This document shows, piece after piece, positions 27,659-36,333 of a stretch of 64,000 nucleotides of DNA (position 1 is its first letter; every line of letters starts with the position of its first letter). A program made the translations under genes and the position numbers. The notes beneath the pieces were generated by a model. That model was not told the origin of the DNA. It saw nothing but the letters and a program-made list of their open reading frames with translations, and searched no databases. Source of the stretch: JAWKOK01 sp963698255 (GTDB lineage Bacteria; Chloroflexota; Anaerolineae; Caldilineales; Caldilineaceae); NCBI GenBank assembly GCA_963698255.1, contig CAVOQD010000008.1:186001-250000 (forward strand), written 5' to 3'.

Positions 27659-28444
27659 GCGCCGGATCGGTTTCGGGAAATCGTGGGCGCCGGATTGCCC
27701 ATCTCTACATCGTTGCCGCGCTGATCTTTCTCTATGCGCCGCTGGCCGTCATGATGCTGATGGCCTTCAACCGCTCGCAGTTGAACCAACTGCCCTTCAC
27801 CTTCGACCTGATCTGGTTTCAGCGACTGGCCGGGAACGAGCGCCTCATCGCGGCGACGGTCAACAGCCTGATCCTGGCCGTCCTGACCGCGCTGACGGCC
27901 ACGGCCCTGGGCACGCTGGCCGCCATCGGCCTGACCCGCTACACCTTCCGCGGGCGTCGTCTGTTGCAGGTGATGTTGGTGCCGCCCATCACCATCCCCT
28001 GGCTGATCCTGGCGGTGGCCATGCTGCTGCTCTTCTTCTGGCTGGGCATCCAGCGCAGCCTGCTCACGCTCTATCTCGGCCATGTGACCATCCAACTGCC
28101 CTACACGATTCTCGTCATCAGCGCGCGCTTGGCCAGCAGCGATCCCGGCCTGGAGGACGCCGCGGCCAGCCTGGGGGCCAACCCGTGGCGCACGTTCTGG
28201 CGCGTCACCTTTCCGCTGGCCCTGCCCGGCATTCTGGCCGCCGGTGCTTTTCGCCTTCACGGTCTCGTTCGACAACTTCGTCATCTCCTATTTCCTGGCC
28301 CCGCCGGGCGTCTCAACGTTGCCCGTCGAGATCTACTCGGCCATTCGCAAAGGCTTCACGCCCGAGATCAACGCCATCTCGACCATCGTCTTCTTCATCT
28401 CGGCGACCAGTATTTTGATTGTGGGGCGCGAGTTGCGCTTTTAG
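27655..28444 (+). CDS. potC: Polyamine-type ABC transporter permease (PotC-like, frameshifted)
   Basis: Second permease, about 262 aa, six TM helices. Contains FNRSQLNQLPFTFDLIWFQ, the EAA loop EDAAASLGANPWRTFWRVTF, and the PotC hallmark FTVSFDNFVISYFLAPPG. One extra base near 28243, where GCCGGTGCTTTTCGCC should give VLFAF, splits the frame. Starts within the potB stop codon (ATGA), so translation is coupled. Confidence 0.88.
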
Positions 28445-28450
28445 AAAGGC

Positions 28451-28587
28451 GCTGCTGCGTAATGCGTGCTGCGTGAGGATTCCGGGGAGGATCTGATAAT
28501 TGGTTTGGAACGCTTCCGATCCGAGTCGCTACCAGTCAAGAAGCTCCGTCGTCTCAGAAATTTCACGCAGTACGCATTACGCAGTAA
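28451..28587. repeat. Palindromic repeat family D, copy 2
   Basis: Left arm TGCTGCGTAATGCGTGCTGCG and right arm ACGCAGTACGCATTACGCAGTA flank a unique loop. Lies between potC and potA, separating the ATPase from its permeases by 152 bp, and ends 10 bp before the potA ATG. Confidence 0.8.
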
Positions 28588-28596
28588 AGTACTCTT

Positions 28597-29703
28597 ATGA
28601 ACAACGTCCACCTCCAATCCATCACCTTCTCCTACGACACCGTCACCGCGGTCGACCACGTCGAGCTGACCGTCGACGAGGGCGAGTTTTTTGCGTTGCT
28701 GGGGCCGAGCGGCAGCGGCAAGACGACGCTGCTGCGGCTGATCGCCGGTTTCTTGCAGCCCCAGTCCGGCGACATCACCATTGGTGATCGGTCGCTGGTC
28801 AACGTGCCCATCTATCGACGCAACATCGGCTTTGTCTTCCAGAACTACGCGCTCTTTCCGCACATGAGCGTGGCCAAGAATGTGGCCTTTGGACTGGAGA
28901 ATCAGAAGCTGGACAAAGAGCGAGATCGACCGGCGGGTCGCTGAGGTCCTCGATCTGGTCGAACTGGGCGCCATGGCATCGCGTCGTCCGCGCGAGCTAT
29001 CCGGCGGGCAGCAGCAGCGCGTGGCGCTGGCGCGGGCCATCGTCACCGAGCCCAACGTGCTGCTGCTGGACGAGCCGTTGGCCGCGCTCGACAAGAAGCT
29101 GCGCACGCAGATGCAGGTCGAACTGCGCGAGCTTCAGCAGCGCCTGGGCATCACCACCATCTTCGTCACCCACGACCAGGAAGAGGCCATGACCCTGGCC
29201 GACCGCATCGCCGTCATGGATCGGGGACGCATCGCCCAGGTCGGGCCGCCGCGCCAGGTCTACGAGCATCCGCGCAGTCTGTTCGTCTGCGATTTTCTGG
29301 GCGAGGCTAATTTTTTTGAGGGCGTGGTGATCAGTGAGGCGAGGGGCGAGGAGGCGGGGGGCGCAGCGGTCGTGATTGAAACGGTGGGCGGGACATCGTA
29401 TTGTTGCGCGGGGCGCTGAGTCGCTTGCACCCGGCGAACCGGTGACCGCGGCCGTGCGCCCTGAGAAGGTGCGGCTCGTGCGCTCACGACCCGATGCAGG
29501 AGATCGCGCTGGCCGGCCAGATTCAGCACATCGCCTACGTCGGCACCAGTCAGAACTACCACGTGCGCTTGGACGACGGCACGATGGTCATCGTCTTCGA
29601 GCAGAGCGGTCTTCAGTCCACGCCGCCGGCCATCGGCGATCCGGTCTGGTTGACCTGGCCGCCGGCGGACACGTTGATCTTGGCGGTCGATGCTCAACCG
29701 TAG
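28597..29703 (+). CDS. potA: Polyamine-type ABC transporter ATP-binding protein (PotA-like, frameshifted)
   Basis: ATPase that drives the importer, about 365 aa. Walker A GPSGSGKTT (34-42), Q-loop FQNYALFP, signature LSGGQQQR, Walker B VLLLDEP, H-loop THDQEEA, then a C-terminal TOBE domain (VTAAVRPEKVRL; IAYVGTSQNYHV). Three +1 shifts (about 28925, 29390, 29490), the first an extra C in GAGCGAG; all key motifs survive. The start codon is 10 bp after repeat D. Positioned last in the operon. Confidence 0.87.
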
Positions 29704-29711
29704 AGGCTTTC

Positions 29712-29776
29712 GCATTCCGGGATTGGGCCAGAAAATTCCGACAAAACAGAGCGGGTGCGGTCCAATCCCGGAATGC
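29712..29776. repeat. Perfect 15-bp inverted repeat after potA
   Basis: GCATTCCGGGATTGG (29712-29726) and its exact complement CCAATCCCGGAATGC (29762-29776) with a 35-nt loop. Could be the transcriptional end of the importer operon, but no T-run follows. Confidence 0.75.
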
Positions 29777-29835
29777 TCTGCAAGCGCCGCCCCCCTACGT
29801 TTGAACAACCCTTCAGAGGTAGCCAAAGTAGATCA

Positions 29836-30261
29836 ATGTCCACATCCCTTTCAATTCACCTTCTTGGCCCAGACGATGCCGCTATTTTGAGCAATGTTGC
29901 GCCTGACGTCTTCGACAATCCCATCGACGCCCATTGGACGGCTGAATTTCTGGCCGATCCGTGCCATCACATGGTGGTCGCCATTTTGGACGACCAGGTC
30001 GTGGGGATGGCATCAGCCGTACACTACGTCCATCCCGACAAGGGGCCGGAGTTGTGGATCAATGAAGTGGGCGTAGCGCCGACCTATCAACGGAGAGGTA
30101 TCGGCAAACAGCTTATGCAGGCGTTGCTTGCCCATGGGCGCGCCATCGGCTGTCGTGAGGCATGGTTGGGCACAGAGCTGGACAACACCGCCGCTCGTCG
30201 CCTGTATGCCGCAGTGGGCGGAACAGAAGAGACGATGGTCTATGTGACGTTCCAGACGTGA
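29836..30261 (+). CDS. GNAT family N-acetyltransferase (AAC(3)-I-like)
   Basis: 141 aa, single GNAT domain. Acetyl-CoA loop in INEVGVAPTYQRRGIGKQLM (Q/RxxGxG/A pattern RRGIGK), N-terminal VVAILDDQVVGMASAVHY and C-terminal DNTAARRLYAAVGG. The overall pattern resembles AAC(3)-I-type acetyltransferases, but aminoglycoside use is not shown. ATG 29836 gives the family length. The last 22 bases overlap the convergent TPR gene. Confidence 0.75.
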   Translation: MSTSLSIHLLGPDDAAILSNVAPDVFDNPIDAHWTAEFLADPCHHMVVAILDDQVVGMASAVHYVHPDKGPELWINEVGVAPTYQRRGIGKQLMQALLAHGRAIGCREAWLGTELDNTAARRLYAAVGGTEETMVYVTFQT

Positions 30262-31982
30262 GCGGTCAGACTTCTTGTTCGCAGCCGGCTTCCGACTTCG
30301 CACTCAGCCAGAGTATCAATTGCATCGAGTCCTTCCAGCAGCATTTCGACGTTGGTGTTCGTGAAAACTTGACGTCGGATCAACGCTGCTTTGCGGGCGT
30401 CAAAATCAGGCGTGATACTGTGCACTTCGGACAGTTCAGCCTGAGCCTCAGAGAAGCGCCCCAATTGCGCAAGGGCGACCGCGCGGCTGAGCGGCCCCAC
30501 AATCGTCCCTGGCGTATCCACACGCCGGGCTTCCACGAGCGCGGCCTCGGCATTGCCCTGCCGGTACTCATTCATAAAAAAGACAAAGTGATAGTAGCCG
30601 GGATAGTGCGGATTCAGTCGGATGGCCTGTTGAACGAGTTCGATTCCACGCGTCCATTCGCCCAACATGGCAAATCCAACACCGCAAAAATAGATGAAAG
30701 AGGGATGCGCCGGATTGAGTGCGAGCAAATGCGCCAGCTCGGCTCGGCAAGAATTGCCCTGTCCACGCAGAAAATAAACCTCCGCCAAGACGGCCCGTGC
30801 ATGCTGATTGGCGGGATCCAGGGAAATGGCCTGACGGGCCAACTTTTCCGCATTGTCCAAGCGGTCTTTCAGAAGACCAATGTTGTGCATGTAATCCAAG
30901 GCATGCATCTCGGCCAGCATGGCCAACACCAGTGGGTTCTCCGGTTCTAGGGTGTGCGCGTGTTGCAGCGTCTGAATTGTCGGCTGAAACCGTGTACTGT
31001 CCATCCGATCCAACAGTCCATAATAGCGCATGATGGCGTCGTAGACGGTGAAGCCATCGGCGTCGGGTTGGACCATTCTTCTCGGCTTCCGATGAATGAC
31101 GCCGCTGTAGTCGGCGATCAGGCCACTGATGCGCCCGATAATATCGTCCTCGATTTCGAACATCGAGGCGCCGTCCAAACTGCCATCGAAACTCTTTGCC
31201 CAGATTGTCTCGCTGGTGGTCGGATCGACCAAGTTGGCTGTGATCCGAATCGTCTCGTTCTGCCAACGAATGCTGCCGTGGAGGACGAAGTGTGCGCCAT
31301 AGCGTTGGCCGATGTGGCTGAAATCCAGCGTTTTCGCTGCCCCATCCAGCGACGCCAGCGGTCCGACGACGTGGATGCCGCCAAACTGGGATAGCTGCGC
31401 CGCCAATGACTCGGTGAAGCCGACCGAAAAATAGTCCCGACTGTCGTCAGGGTTCAGATTCGCAAACGTGATGACGGCAATAGTCGGTCCCAGCGTCGGC
31501 GAATCGATTCCTCGCGGATCGGCGGATATCGCAGTGTCCAGATGTGGGCCCGGTTTGTCGGCGGCCCCGGAATTGAGGTGAAAGACCGGCACGTAAGCGC
31601 CCTTGGGCATGTCGATTCGCAGCGGGTCCGACGTTCCCTCGCCATGAAAGTATCGATCGAGCGCAGTGCGCAACCGTCCTGCCTGAATCCGCACGGCTGG
31701 ATCAAATTGGGGGTCAAAGCCAGACGGACGCTCCATTGCATTCACGGCAATGACGTATTCCTTGAGTTGCTCGCTGCGGCCGGCTAAGGTCTCTTCAACC
31801 ACAAAGCTCAGGAAGCTCGTCAGGCGGCGAGAGGCTTGAAATGGTTGGCTTGAGAGGGTTTTAGCCAATTGCACGAGCACCGCTTCCGCAGAAAGCGGCG
31901 TGCCATCTGAAGCGAAAATTTGGGGAGAAGAAGTCTGATCTCGATCCATCGTTGATCCATGTTCGTGCCGAGAATCCGGCAA
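30240..31982 (-). CDS. TPR protein with TolB-like N-terminal regulatory domain
   Basis: 580 aa, soluble, no TM segment. Residues about 35-125 hold a domain seen in many bacterial cyclase/TPR regulators (LTSFLSFVVEETLAGR, LKEYVIAVNAMER, RIQAGRLRTALDRYF, DMPKGAYVPVF). Residues about 160-285 form a TolB_N/FlgO-like domain (TIAVITFANLNPDDSRDYFS, FTESLAAQLSQF, YGAHFVLHGSIRW). Residues about 310-540 are TPR-like helices. No catalytic domain is attached, whereas many relatives carry an adenylate cyclase or DNA-binding part. A second ATG at 31949 is an equally good start. Role unknown, probably signalling scaffold. Confidence 0.7.
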   Translation of the reverse strand: MPDSRHEHGSTMDRDQTSSPQIFASDGTPLSAEAVLVQLAKTLSSQPFQASRRLTSFLSFVVEETLAGRSEQLKEYVIAVNAMERPSGFDPQFDPAVRIQAGRLRTALDRYFHGEGTSDPLRIDMPKGAYVPVFHLNSGAADKPGPHLDTAISADPRGIDSPTLGPTIAVITFANLNPDDSRDYFSVGFTESLAAQLSQFGGIHVVGPLASLDGAAKTLDFSHIGQRYGAHFVLHGSIRWQNETIRITANLVDPTTSETIWAKSFDGSLDGASMFEIEDDIIGRISGLIADYSGVIHRKPRRMVQPDADGFTVYDAIMRYYGLLDRMDSTRFQPTIQTLQHAHTLEPENPLVLAMLAEMHALDYMHNIGLLKDRLDNAEKLARQAISLDPANQHARAVLAEVYFLRGQGNSCRAELAHLLALNPAHPSFIYFCGVGFAMLGEWTRGIELVQQAIRLNPHYPGYYHFVFFMNEYRQGNAEAALVEARRVDTPGTIVGPLSRAVALAQLGRFSEAQAELSEVHSITPDFDARKAALIRRQVFTNTNVEMLLEGLDAIDTLAECEVGSRLRTRSLTAHVWNVT

Positions 31983-32171
31983 AAGAAGCCGTGCAGGCCA
32001 CTGTCACGCCAATGATACGGTATCGTACCGTATGATACTTCACGGCGTCCCGATGATCAATTAAACTCTCGTAGCTTCGGCGCATAGCTCAACGTCTGAT
32101 GCGTTGCCTTTGCCAGCCGTGGCGATCTTGCCTGGCCGAGCTGGAAGAAACTTGAACGGCAGAACTAGCCT

Positions 32172-32774
32172 ATGACTATTTGTTACACGAGGGGCATCCC
32201 GGAAGATCAGCGAGCCGCCGCTGCCCGGCTATATGATGAAGCCTTTGGCCCCAAGCTCTCTCGGGCCGTCAGCGATCCATCGCAGCGAGTGGCCCGATCG
32301 GCGGCCTCTCTGGTCGGTGAATACGCGTACTGCGCTCTCCTCGATGGTGAGATTGTCGGTTTGGCCGGCTTTCAGACCGCAGAGGCCGGCCTGACTAGCG
32401 GCATCAACTATCGGGGACTGCTCGCTCAACTTGGCTTCGTGCGCGGCAATTGCGCCGCTCTGATCTTCAGCCTCTATGAGCGAAAGCCGACGCCCGGCCA
32501 GCTTGTGATGGACGGCATCGCCGTGCGCCAGGATATGCGCGGAAGGGGCATCGGCACGCGTCTGCTAGACGAACTGGTCGCCCATGCTGTGCAGCAAGGG
32601 TATGAGTCTATTCGACTTGACGTAATTGATATCAACCCGGCGGCCAGAAGACTGTACGAACGGTACGGCTTCAAGGCGGTCAAGACGGAACACTTCGAGT
32701 ATATGCGTTGGCTGGTTGGGTTTGGGGCGGCGACAACCATGGAGTTGAGCCTGCCCAAGAGTTCACATAGATAA
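32172..32774 (+). CDS. GNAT family N-acetyltransferase
   Basis: 200 aa. Acetyl-CoA motif in MDGIAVRQDMRGRGIGTRLL (RGRGIG) and INPAARRLYERYGFK, complete GNAT core. Stop TAA overlaps the first possible ATG of the amidinotransferase gene (TAATG), so the two are likely one operon. Substrate unknown, possibly an amine linked to the amidinotransferase product. Confidence 0.8.
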   Translation: MTICYTRGIPEDQRAAAARLYDEAFGPKLSRAVSDPSQRVARSAASLVGEYAYCALLDGEIVGLAGFQTAEAGLTSGINYRGLLAQLGFVRGNCAALIFSLYERKPTPGQLVMDGIAVRQDMRGRGIGTRLLDELVAHAVQQGYESIRLDVIDINPAARRLYERYGFKAVKTEHFEYMRWLVGFGAATTMELSLPKSSHR

Positions 32775-32794
32775 TGATTCTAGACAAGGAGCGT

Positions 32795-33835
32795 ATGATG
32801 ACGGACGGTTCGAACCTGATAGACGGCACCTATGTACCGGCGCCTACCCGGAATGACTACGGCGAATTCAACCTGTGGGGACCGCTAAAGGAGATCATCC
32901 TCGGCACTCACCTCAACCTTCACATGCCGCGGGTGACGCCGGTATTTGAACAAGTCTACTCGGAAGTAATGCAACCCGGATTGCTGGCGATGATCAAGGA
33001 AGCCGACGGCAAGCATTGGACCGAGGCGCATCCCGAGTATGTTGCCGGGCTGGCTGAAGAGACTGATCTGTTGAAAAAGGCCTGTGAAGACCACGGCGTG
33101 ATGGTTCACATTGAACGACCGGCCACCATGGAAGAGATCGCCGCCGTCGGTCGCGGTTCCCACGGTTTCACCCAGACATATGCCGCGGAACCGCTGTGGG
33201 TCGTAGGCCGCAACGTGCTTGAGAACGCCTGGTCATCGGACTTGCAGTGGGCGCATCTCTATCCGGTGCGGGAGCTCCACCAGCCCTATATCGACGCCGA
33301 CCCAAACGTTCTCCACTACACGCCGCCGGCCCCCTCGGTATTGCCGCCGCGGGATTACGTCTACGAGGGCGGCGACGTGCTCAATCTCGGTGACGGCCGC
33401 GTGGTGGTCTCCACCGCGAAATCGTCGACCAATGCACGCGGCGCACAGTGGGTCAAACGCATGCTCGAACACGACGGCTACCGCGTGGAGATCATCGAAC
33501 TGCCCCACACTGGTATCCACCATCTCTTCGCCGTGATGTGTCCTGCCGGCCCCAAGCTGGTCATCGCCTATCGCGACGCCTTTCCGGACGGCTTGCCGCC
33601 GTTTATGGATGATTTTGATGTCATCTGGACCGACCGCGAGGAAGCGATTGCGACCGCGCCCTGCGGCACCATGCTCGATCCAACCCATATCTTGGTGCCT
33701 GCGGAAGCGCCACGGGTCTGCGAGGAGCTAGACAAACGGGGCGTCACACCGGTACCGGTGCCGTTCAAATTCCATGCACCCCTTAACGGCGGCATCCGCT
33801 GCAAGATTTCCGTTGTACGGCGCGCAGTTTCCTGA
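32795..33835 (+). CDS. Glycine amidinotransferase-like guanidino-group transferase
   Basis: About 346 aa alpha/beta-propeller enzyme of the guanidino-modifying superfamily (L-arginine:glycine or inosamine-phosphate amidinotransferases). Visible catalytic elements: EGGDVLNL (acidic residues), HTGIHHLFAVM (catalytic His), and GGIRCKISVVRR near the end (nucleophilic Cys, canonical GGxxHC). N-terminal GEFNLWGPLKEIILGT is also typical. Start taken at 32795 because AAGGAG (32786-32791) precedes the ATGATG there, not the upstream ATG at 32774. Would move an amidino group from arginine to an amine; the acceptor is unknown. Confidence 0.78.
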   Translation: MMTDGSNLIDGTYVPAPTRNDYGEFNLWGPLKEIILGTHLNLHMPRVTPVFEQVYSEVMQPGLLAMIKEADGKHWTEAHPEYVAGLAEETDLLKKACEDHGVMVHIERPATMEEIAAVGRGSHGFTQTYAAEPLWVVGRNVLENAWSSDLQWAHLYPVRELHQPYIDADPNVLHYTPPAPSVLPPRDYVYEGGDVLNLGDGRVVVSTAKSSTNARGAQWVKRMLEHDGYRVEIIELPHTGIHHLFAVMCPAGPKLVIAYRDAFPDGLPPFMDDFDVIWTDREEAIATAPCGTMLDPTHILVPAEAPRVCEELDKRGVTPVPVPFKFHAPLNGGIRCKISVVRRAVS

Positions 33836-33865
33836 TTGCTGGCAACGGTAGAGCCATCGGAGCAA

Positions 33866-34031
33866 TGACTCTACTGCAAAAAGGGCGAATTCGTCACAGA
33901 TAGGGACGGATAAACAAAGGATATTCATAGATGAACTTTGAGCGACTCCTGTGTCTTCAAGCTTTATCTGTGGTTATCGAATCCTATCCGTGTCCATCTG
34001 TGACGAAGCTTTTGTTTTTGCTGTGAACTCA
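33866..34031. mobile_element. MITE-like palindromic element, family B (copy 2)
   Basis: 166 bp flanked by GCAA (33862-33865) and GCAA (34032-34035), a 4-bp duplication. Left end TGACTCTACTGCAAAAAG; right end read inward TGAGTTCACAGCAAAAAC. Interior arms both carry TTCGTCACAGAT then ACGGATA. No ORF. Confidence 0.8.
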
Positions 34032-34172
34032 GCAATGGGACACGGATGGCGCTTTGCGACCACTTCGTGAAAACACGGATCGGGTAGGATCGACGCAGGT
34101 TCCTTCAAAGGAATCTGCGTCGATCCGTTGCATGGGCGTTACCTGGTTAACTACATTACGGACGAAAAGCTG

Positions 34173-34691
34173 ATGACAAGTATAAGTATAGAGACCGACG
34201 AACAGCCGGAGGCCAAACTCAACTGGCGTTACTACTTGGGTGCGTTCCTCTTCATTGTTGCGAACCTACTCTGGCTGATCGCACTCATCGTCTTGCCGCT
34301 CCTCGGGTTATCGCAACCGCTGACGACAATACTCTTTGGTCTCTCGATTGCCGGCGGGCCGGATCTGCTTACGCTGGCAGCCGTTGCCATCATGGGCAAA
34401 GAGAACCTTGTCTATCTAATGGGACGGATCGGCGGCGTTTTCAAGCGCACTATGCGGTGGGACAACGTTTCACAAAGACGCTATCGGCTGGGCCTTCTCC
34501 TGTGGATTGGCAGTGCGGTCGTCACACTGGGCCTCTTCTACTTCTTCCCTGGCAGCTTTCGCGACGGCAACCAGCCGGGATGGGGCTTTTATGTGACGAT
34601 TGCCGCCGATGTCGTCTTCATCTTCAGCATTTTCGTGATGGGCGCGCCTTTCTGGACGAAGTTTGCCGCACTGTTCCATTACGATGCGTGA
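34173..34691 (+). CDS. Four-TM membrane protein (transporter-suffix-domain-like)
   Basis: 172 aa, four predicted TM helices (about 22-45, 52-75, 110-132, 145-165). LNWRYYLGAFLFIVANLLWL and GLSIAGGPDLLTLAAVAIMGKE resemble the small 'transporter suffix domain' family, which has no known activity. ATG 34173 was chosen over 34128 because the earlier codons lie in repeat-like sequence. No operon partner is evident. Confidence 0.6.
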   Translation: MTSISIETDEQPEAKLNWRYYLGAFLFIVANLLWLIALIVLPLLGLSQPLTTILFGLSIAGGPDLLTLAAVAIMGKENLVYLMGRIGGVFKRTMRWDNVSQRRYRLGLLLWIGSAVVTLGLFYFFPGSFRDGNQPGWGFYVTIAADVVFIFSIFVMGAPFWTKFAALFHYDA

Positions 34692-34821
34692 ATGAGAAAA
34701 CGCAATTCTCTGGTATTGCCCTCAATGTTCATTTCGTTGAATCACGGCCCTGTTGTTACAATGGCGGGCACGCAATCGGGGTACCCAACGAATCGGAGAG
34801 TTGAATGAAACGGCGAAGTAC

Positions 34822-35442
34822 ATGAACGATCAACCAGTCCTGCTGCCACCAGCCATTGCGGATGAAATCATTGCCCACGCACGCGAGGGCAAGCCGGAGG
34901 AGATCTGCGGCATTCTGCGCGGACGGGGAATGCATGCCTTCGAACTTGTACGCGGCCGCAACGAAGCCGAGGACCGCATCGACAACTACACGGTCGATGC
35001 GCAGACGCTCTTGCGCCAGTTCGAGTTCGAGGACGCCGGCGACGAGATGATGGGCATCTACCACTCCCATCCCATCTCGGTGGCCTATCCGTCGGCCACC
35101 GATGCCTGGAACGCCCACTATCCGGAGAGCATCTACTTCATCTGCTCGCTTGAGTACGATGAACATCCGGTGATCCGCGCCTTCCGCATGATGCCCCATT
35201 TCCTGGATCTGGATCTCGAAGCGCTCACGCGGGAGGTCACCTTTGAAGAGGTTCGGCCCGGACTTTTTGGCTATTTCCAGAAAGAGACCGGATCTCCCTC
35301 GCCCCAACTTGCGGCGATTTGCGAACAGGCGAACCCGCCATTCTACATCGTCTACGCCCTGCAGTCCGACGACGATCAAGGCTTTGAAGATGCCGATCCG
35401 CGTGTCGTTTCCATTATCGAACATCCGATTGTGAGCGAGTAG
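34822..35442 (+). CDS. JAMM/MPN metalloprotease (Mec-like)
   Basis: 206 aa, Zn-dependent isopeptidase-type domain. The JAMM signature is complete: Glu27 in EEICGIL, then His81, His83 and Asp94 in HSHPISVAYPSATD. In actinobacteria the homologue Mec releases cysteine from the CysO carrier; in siderophore systems a JAMM protein trims a carrier tail. It precedes the carrier gene here but is separated from it by a 455-bp leader with its own promoter. The carrier ends GGR, so removal of the last residue is a plausible job. The C-terminal 80 residues (ALQSDDDQGFED) have no recognised domain. Confidence 0.8.
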   Translation: MNDQPVLLPPAIADEIIAHAREGKPEEICGILRGRGMHAFELVRGRNEAEDRIDNYTVDAQTLLRQFEFEDAGDEMMGIYHSHPISVAYPSATDAWNAHYPESIYFICSLEYDEHPVIRAFRMMPHFLDLDLEALTREVTFEEVRPGLFGYFQKETGSPSPQLAAICEQANPPFYIVYALQSDDDQGFEDADPRVVSIIEHPIVSE

Positions 35443-35500
35443 CGTGGCAGCAATGTAATTTTGCTCACGGCATGTTTTTCGCTATCGACCGATAATCGGT

Positions 35501-35530
35501 TTGACAAACGAGGCCGCGACCACGTATACT
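35501..35530 (+). promoter_or_regulatory. Sigma-70 promoter of the sulfur-carrier operon
   Basis: TTGACA (35501-35506), 18-bp spacer, TATACT (35525-35530). Transcription would start near 35537, leaving a 5-prime leader of about 360 nt before the carrier gene. Confidence 0.75.
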
Positions 35531-35544
35531 GCGCCCTCAATTGA

Positions 35545-35846
35545 AAACAGAGCAAGTTTTTGTACGGTTCGACGGACATAAATTCCAACGATGGCTATCA
35601 AGTTGTGTGTGGCATTCAAAATCGAAACTTGCTTGTGTCTATAGCGGGTGTCGTCAGCATGGCGCTGGCAACCCCCGCTGGTTCATGACGCAAACGATGA
35701 ACGGTGCTGCACGGCTTGAGGCGAACCCCGGTTGGATAACCCTCAACTACAATTGATCAAGATTGACTGTGTACGACACGGCATAGACTATGCCATGTCG
35801 TACGCGATAGCGCCGGATTCATCGTACGATGGGTTCGGCGTTTTTT
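35545..35846 (+). promoter_or_regulatory. Structured 5-prime leader, candidate riboswitch or attenuator
   Basis: An outer helix AGCAAGTTT / AAACTTGCT (about 35550 and 35625) encloses about 65 nt; then a GGCAACC box (near 35668), a GTTCAT/ATGAAC hairpin and a GGTGC box follow, an order reminiscent of the SAM-I/SAM-IV riboswitch core (GGCAACC-hairpin-GGTGC). Next comes a 16-bp hairpin (35771-35786 with 35788-35803), and then the terminator at 35811. The long promoter-leader-terminator arrangement before a cysteine-type operon argues for transcription attenuation. No class can be assigned by eye. Confidence 0.5.
35811..35846 (+). terminator. Intrinsic terminator inside the leader
   Basis: CGCCG (35811-35815) pairs with CGGCG (35836-35840) around an inner CATCG/CGATG stem, followed at once by TTTTTT (35841-35846). 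It lies 50 bp before the carrier ATG, downstream of the promoter, as expected for an attenuator. Confidence 0.75.
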
Positions 35847-35896
35847 GTTACAGCAATCGACCAACACGGCAGCAAGAACAAGGAGAATCTACCCAG

Positions 35897-36172
35897 ATGG
35901 CAACAGTCTATGTTCCCACCCCGATTCGACGATTCACCGGCGGCCAATCCAAGGTCACGGTTGAGGGAAACGACGTGATCAGCGTGATCAATGCGGTCAA
36001 CGACCAGTATCCCGGCGTGACCGACAAACTGCTGGACGGCGACGGCAATGTCAAGCGCTTCATCAACGTCTTTGTCAACGACGACGAGATCCGTACGTTG
36101 GACGGGCTTGCCACGCCCGTCGGCGACAAAGATCGCGTCTCCATCGTCCCGGCCATGGCCGGCGGGCGATAG
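35897..36172 (+). CDS. ThiS/MoaD-like sulfur carrier protein (CysO-like) ending GGR
   Basis: 91-aa ubiquitin-like protein. MATVYVPTPIRRFTGGQ at the start, then FINVFVNDDEIR, VSIVPAMAGG: the pattern of CysO/MoaD carriers, whose C-terminal Gly-Gly is adenylated by an E1-like enzyme and converted to thiocarboxylate. Here one Arg follows the di-glycine, so the carrier should need trimming before activation, plausibly by the JAMM protein upstream. AGGAG is 11 bases before ATG 35897. Followed by the E1-like gene and cysteine-synthase-like gene, giving the complete route from carrier-COSH to cysteine. Confidence 0.85.
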   Translation: MATVYVPTPIRRFTGGQSKVTVEGNDVISVINAVNDQYPGVTDKLLDGDGNVKRFINVFVNDDEIRTLDGLATPVGDKDRVSIVPAMAGGR

Positions 36173-36177
36173 GCGGA

Positions 36178-36282
36178 GGCCGATAGACCGAGGATTAGGC
36201 GGATGAGACTGATTTCTACGGATAAAACCCGAATCAATCCGGTCTTATCCGCCTAATCTGCCTAATCCGCGGTCCATTTGCA
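36178..36282. repeat. Palindromic repeat family C, copy 3
   Basis: GACCGAGGATTAGGCGGATG (left) and TCCGCCTAATCTGCCTAATCCGCGG (right) form a palindrome in the 160-bp gap between the carrier and the E1-like gene, inside the operon. Confidence 0.75.
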
Positions 36283-36333
36283 TGACACCTGCATAGGCAC
36301 AGAACGTCCAAGAACGAGAGGAAGAACAGATAA

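Noticed and set aside
27319..28284. Long minus-strand frame opposite potB/potC
   Set aside because: Gln/Asp/Arg-rich antisense of membrane-protein codons, with no domain.
30568..31266. Large second minus-strand frame inside the TPR gene
   Set aside because: Out-of-frame shadow; the 580-aa frame carries the recognisable domains.
35541..35756. 71-codon frame in the sulfur operon leader
   Set aside because: No family match, weak ribosome site, and it overlaps predicted RNA helices; treated as leader.
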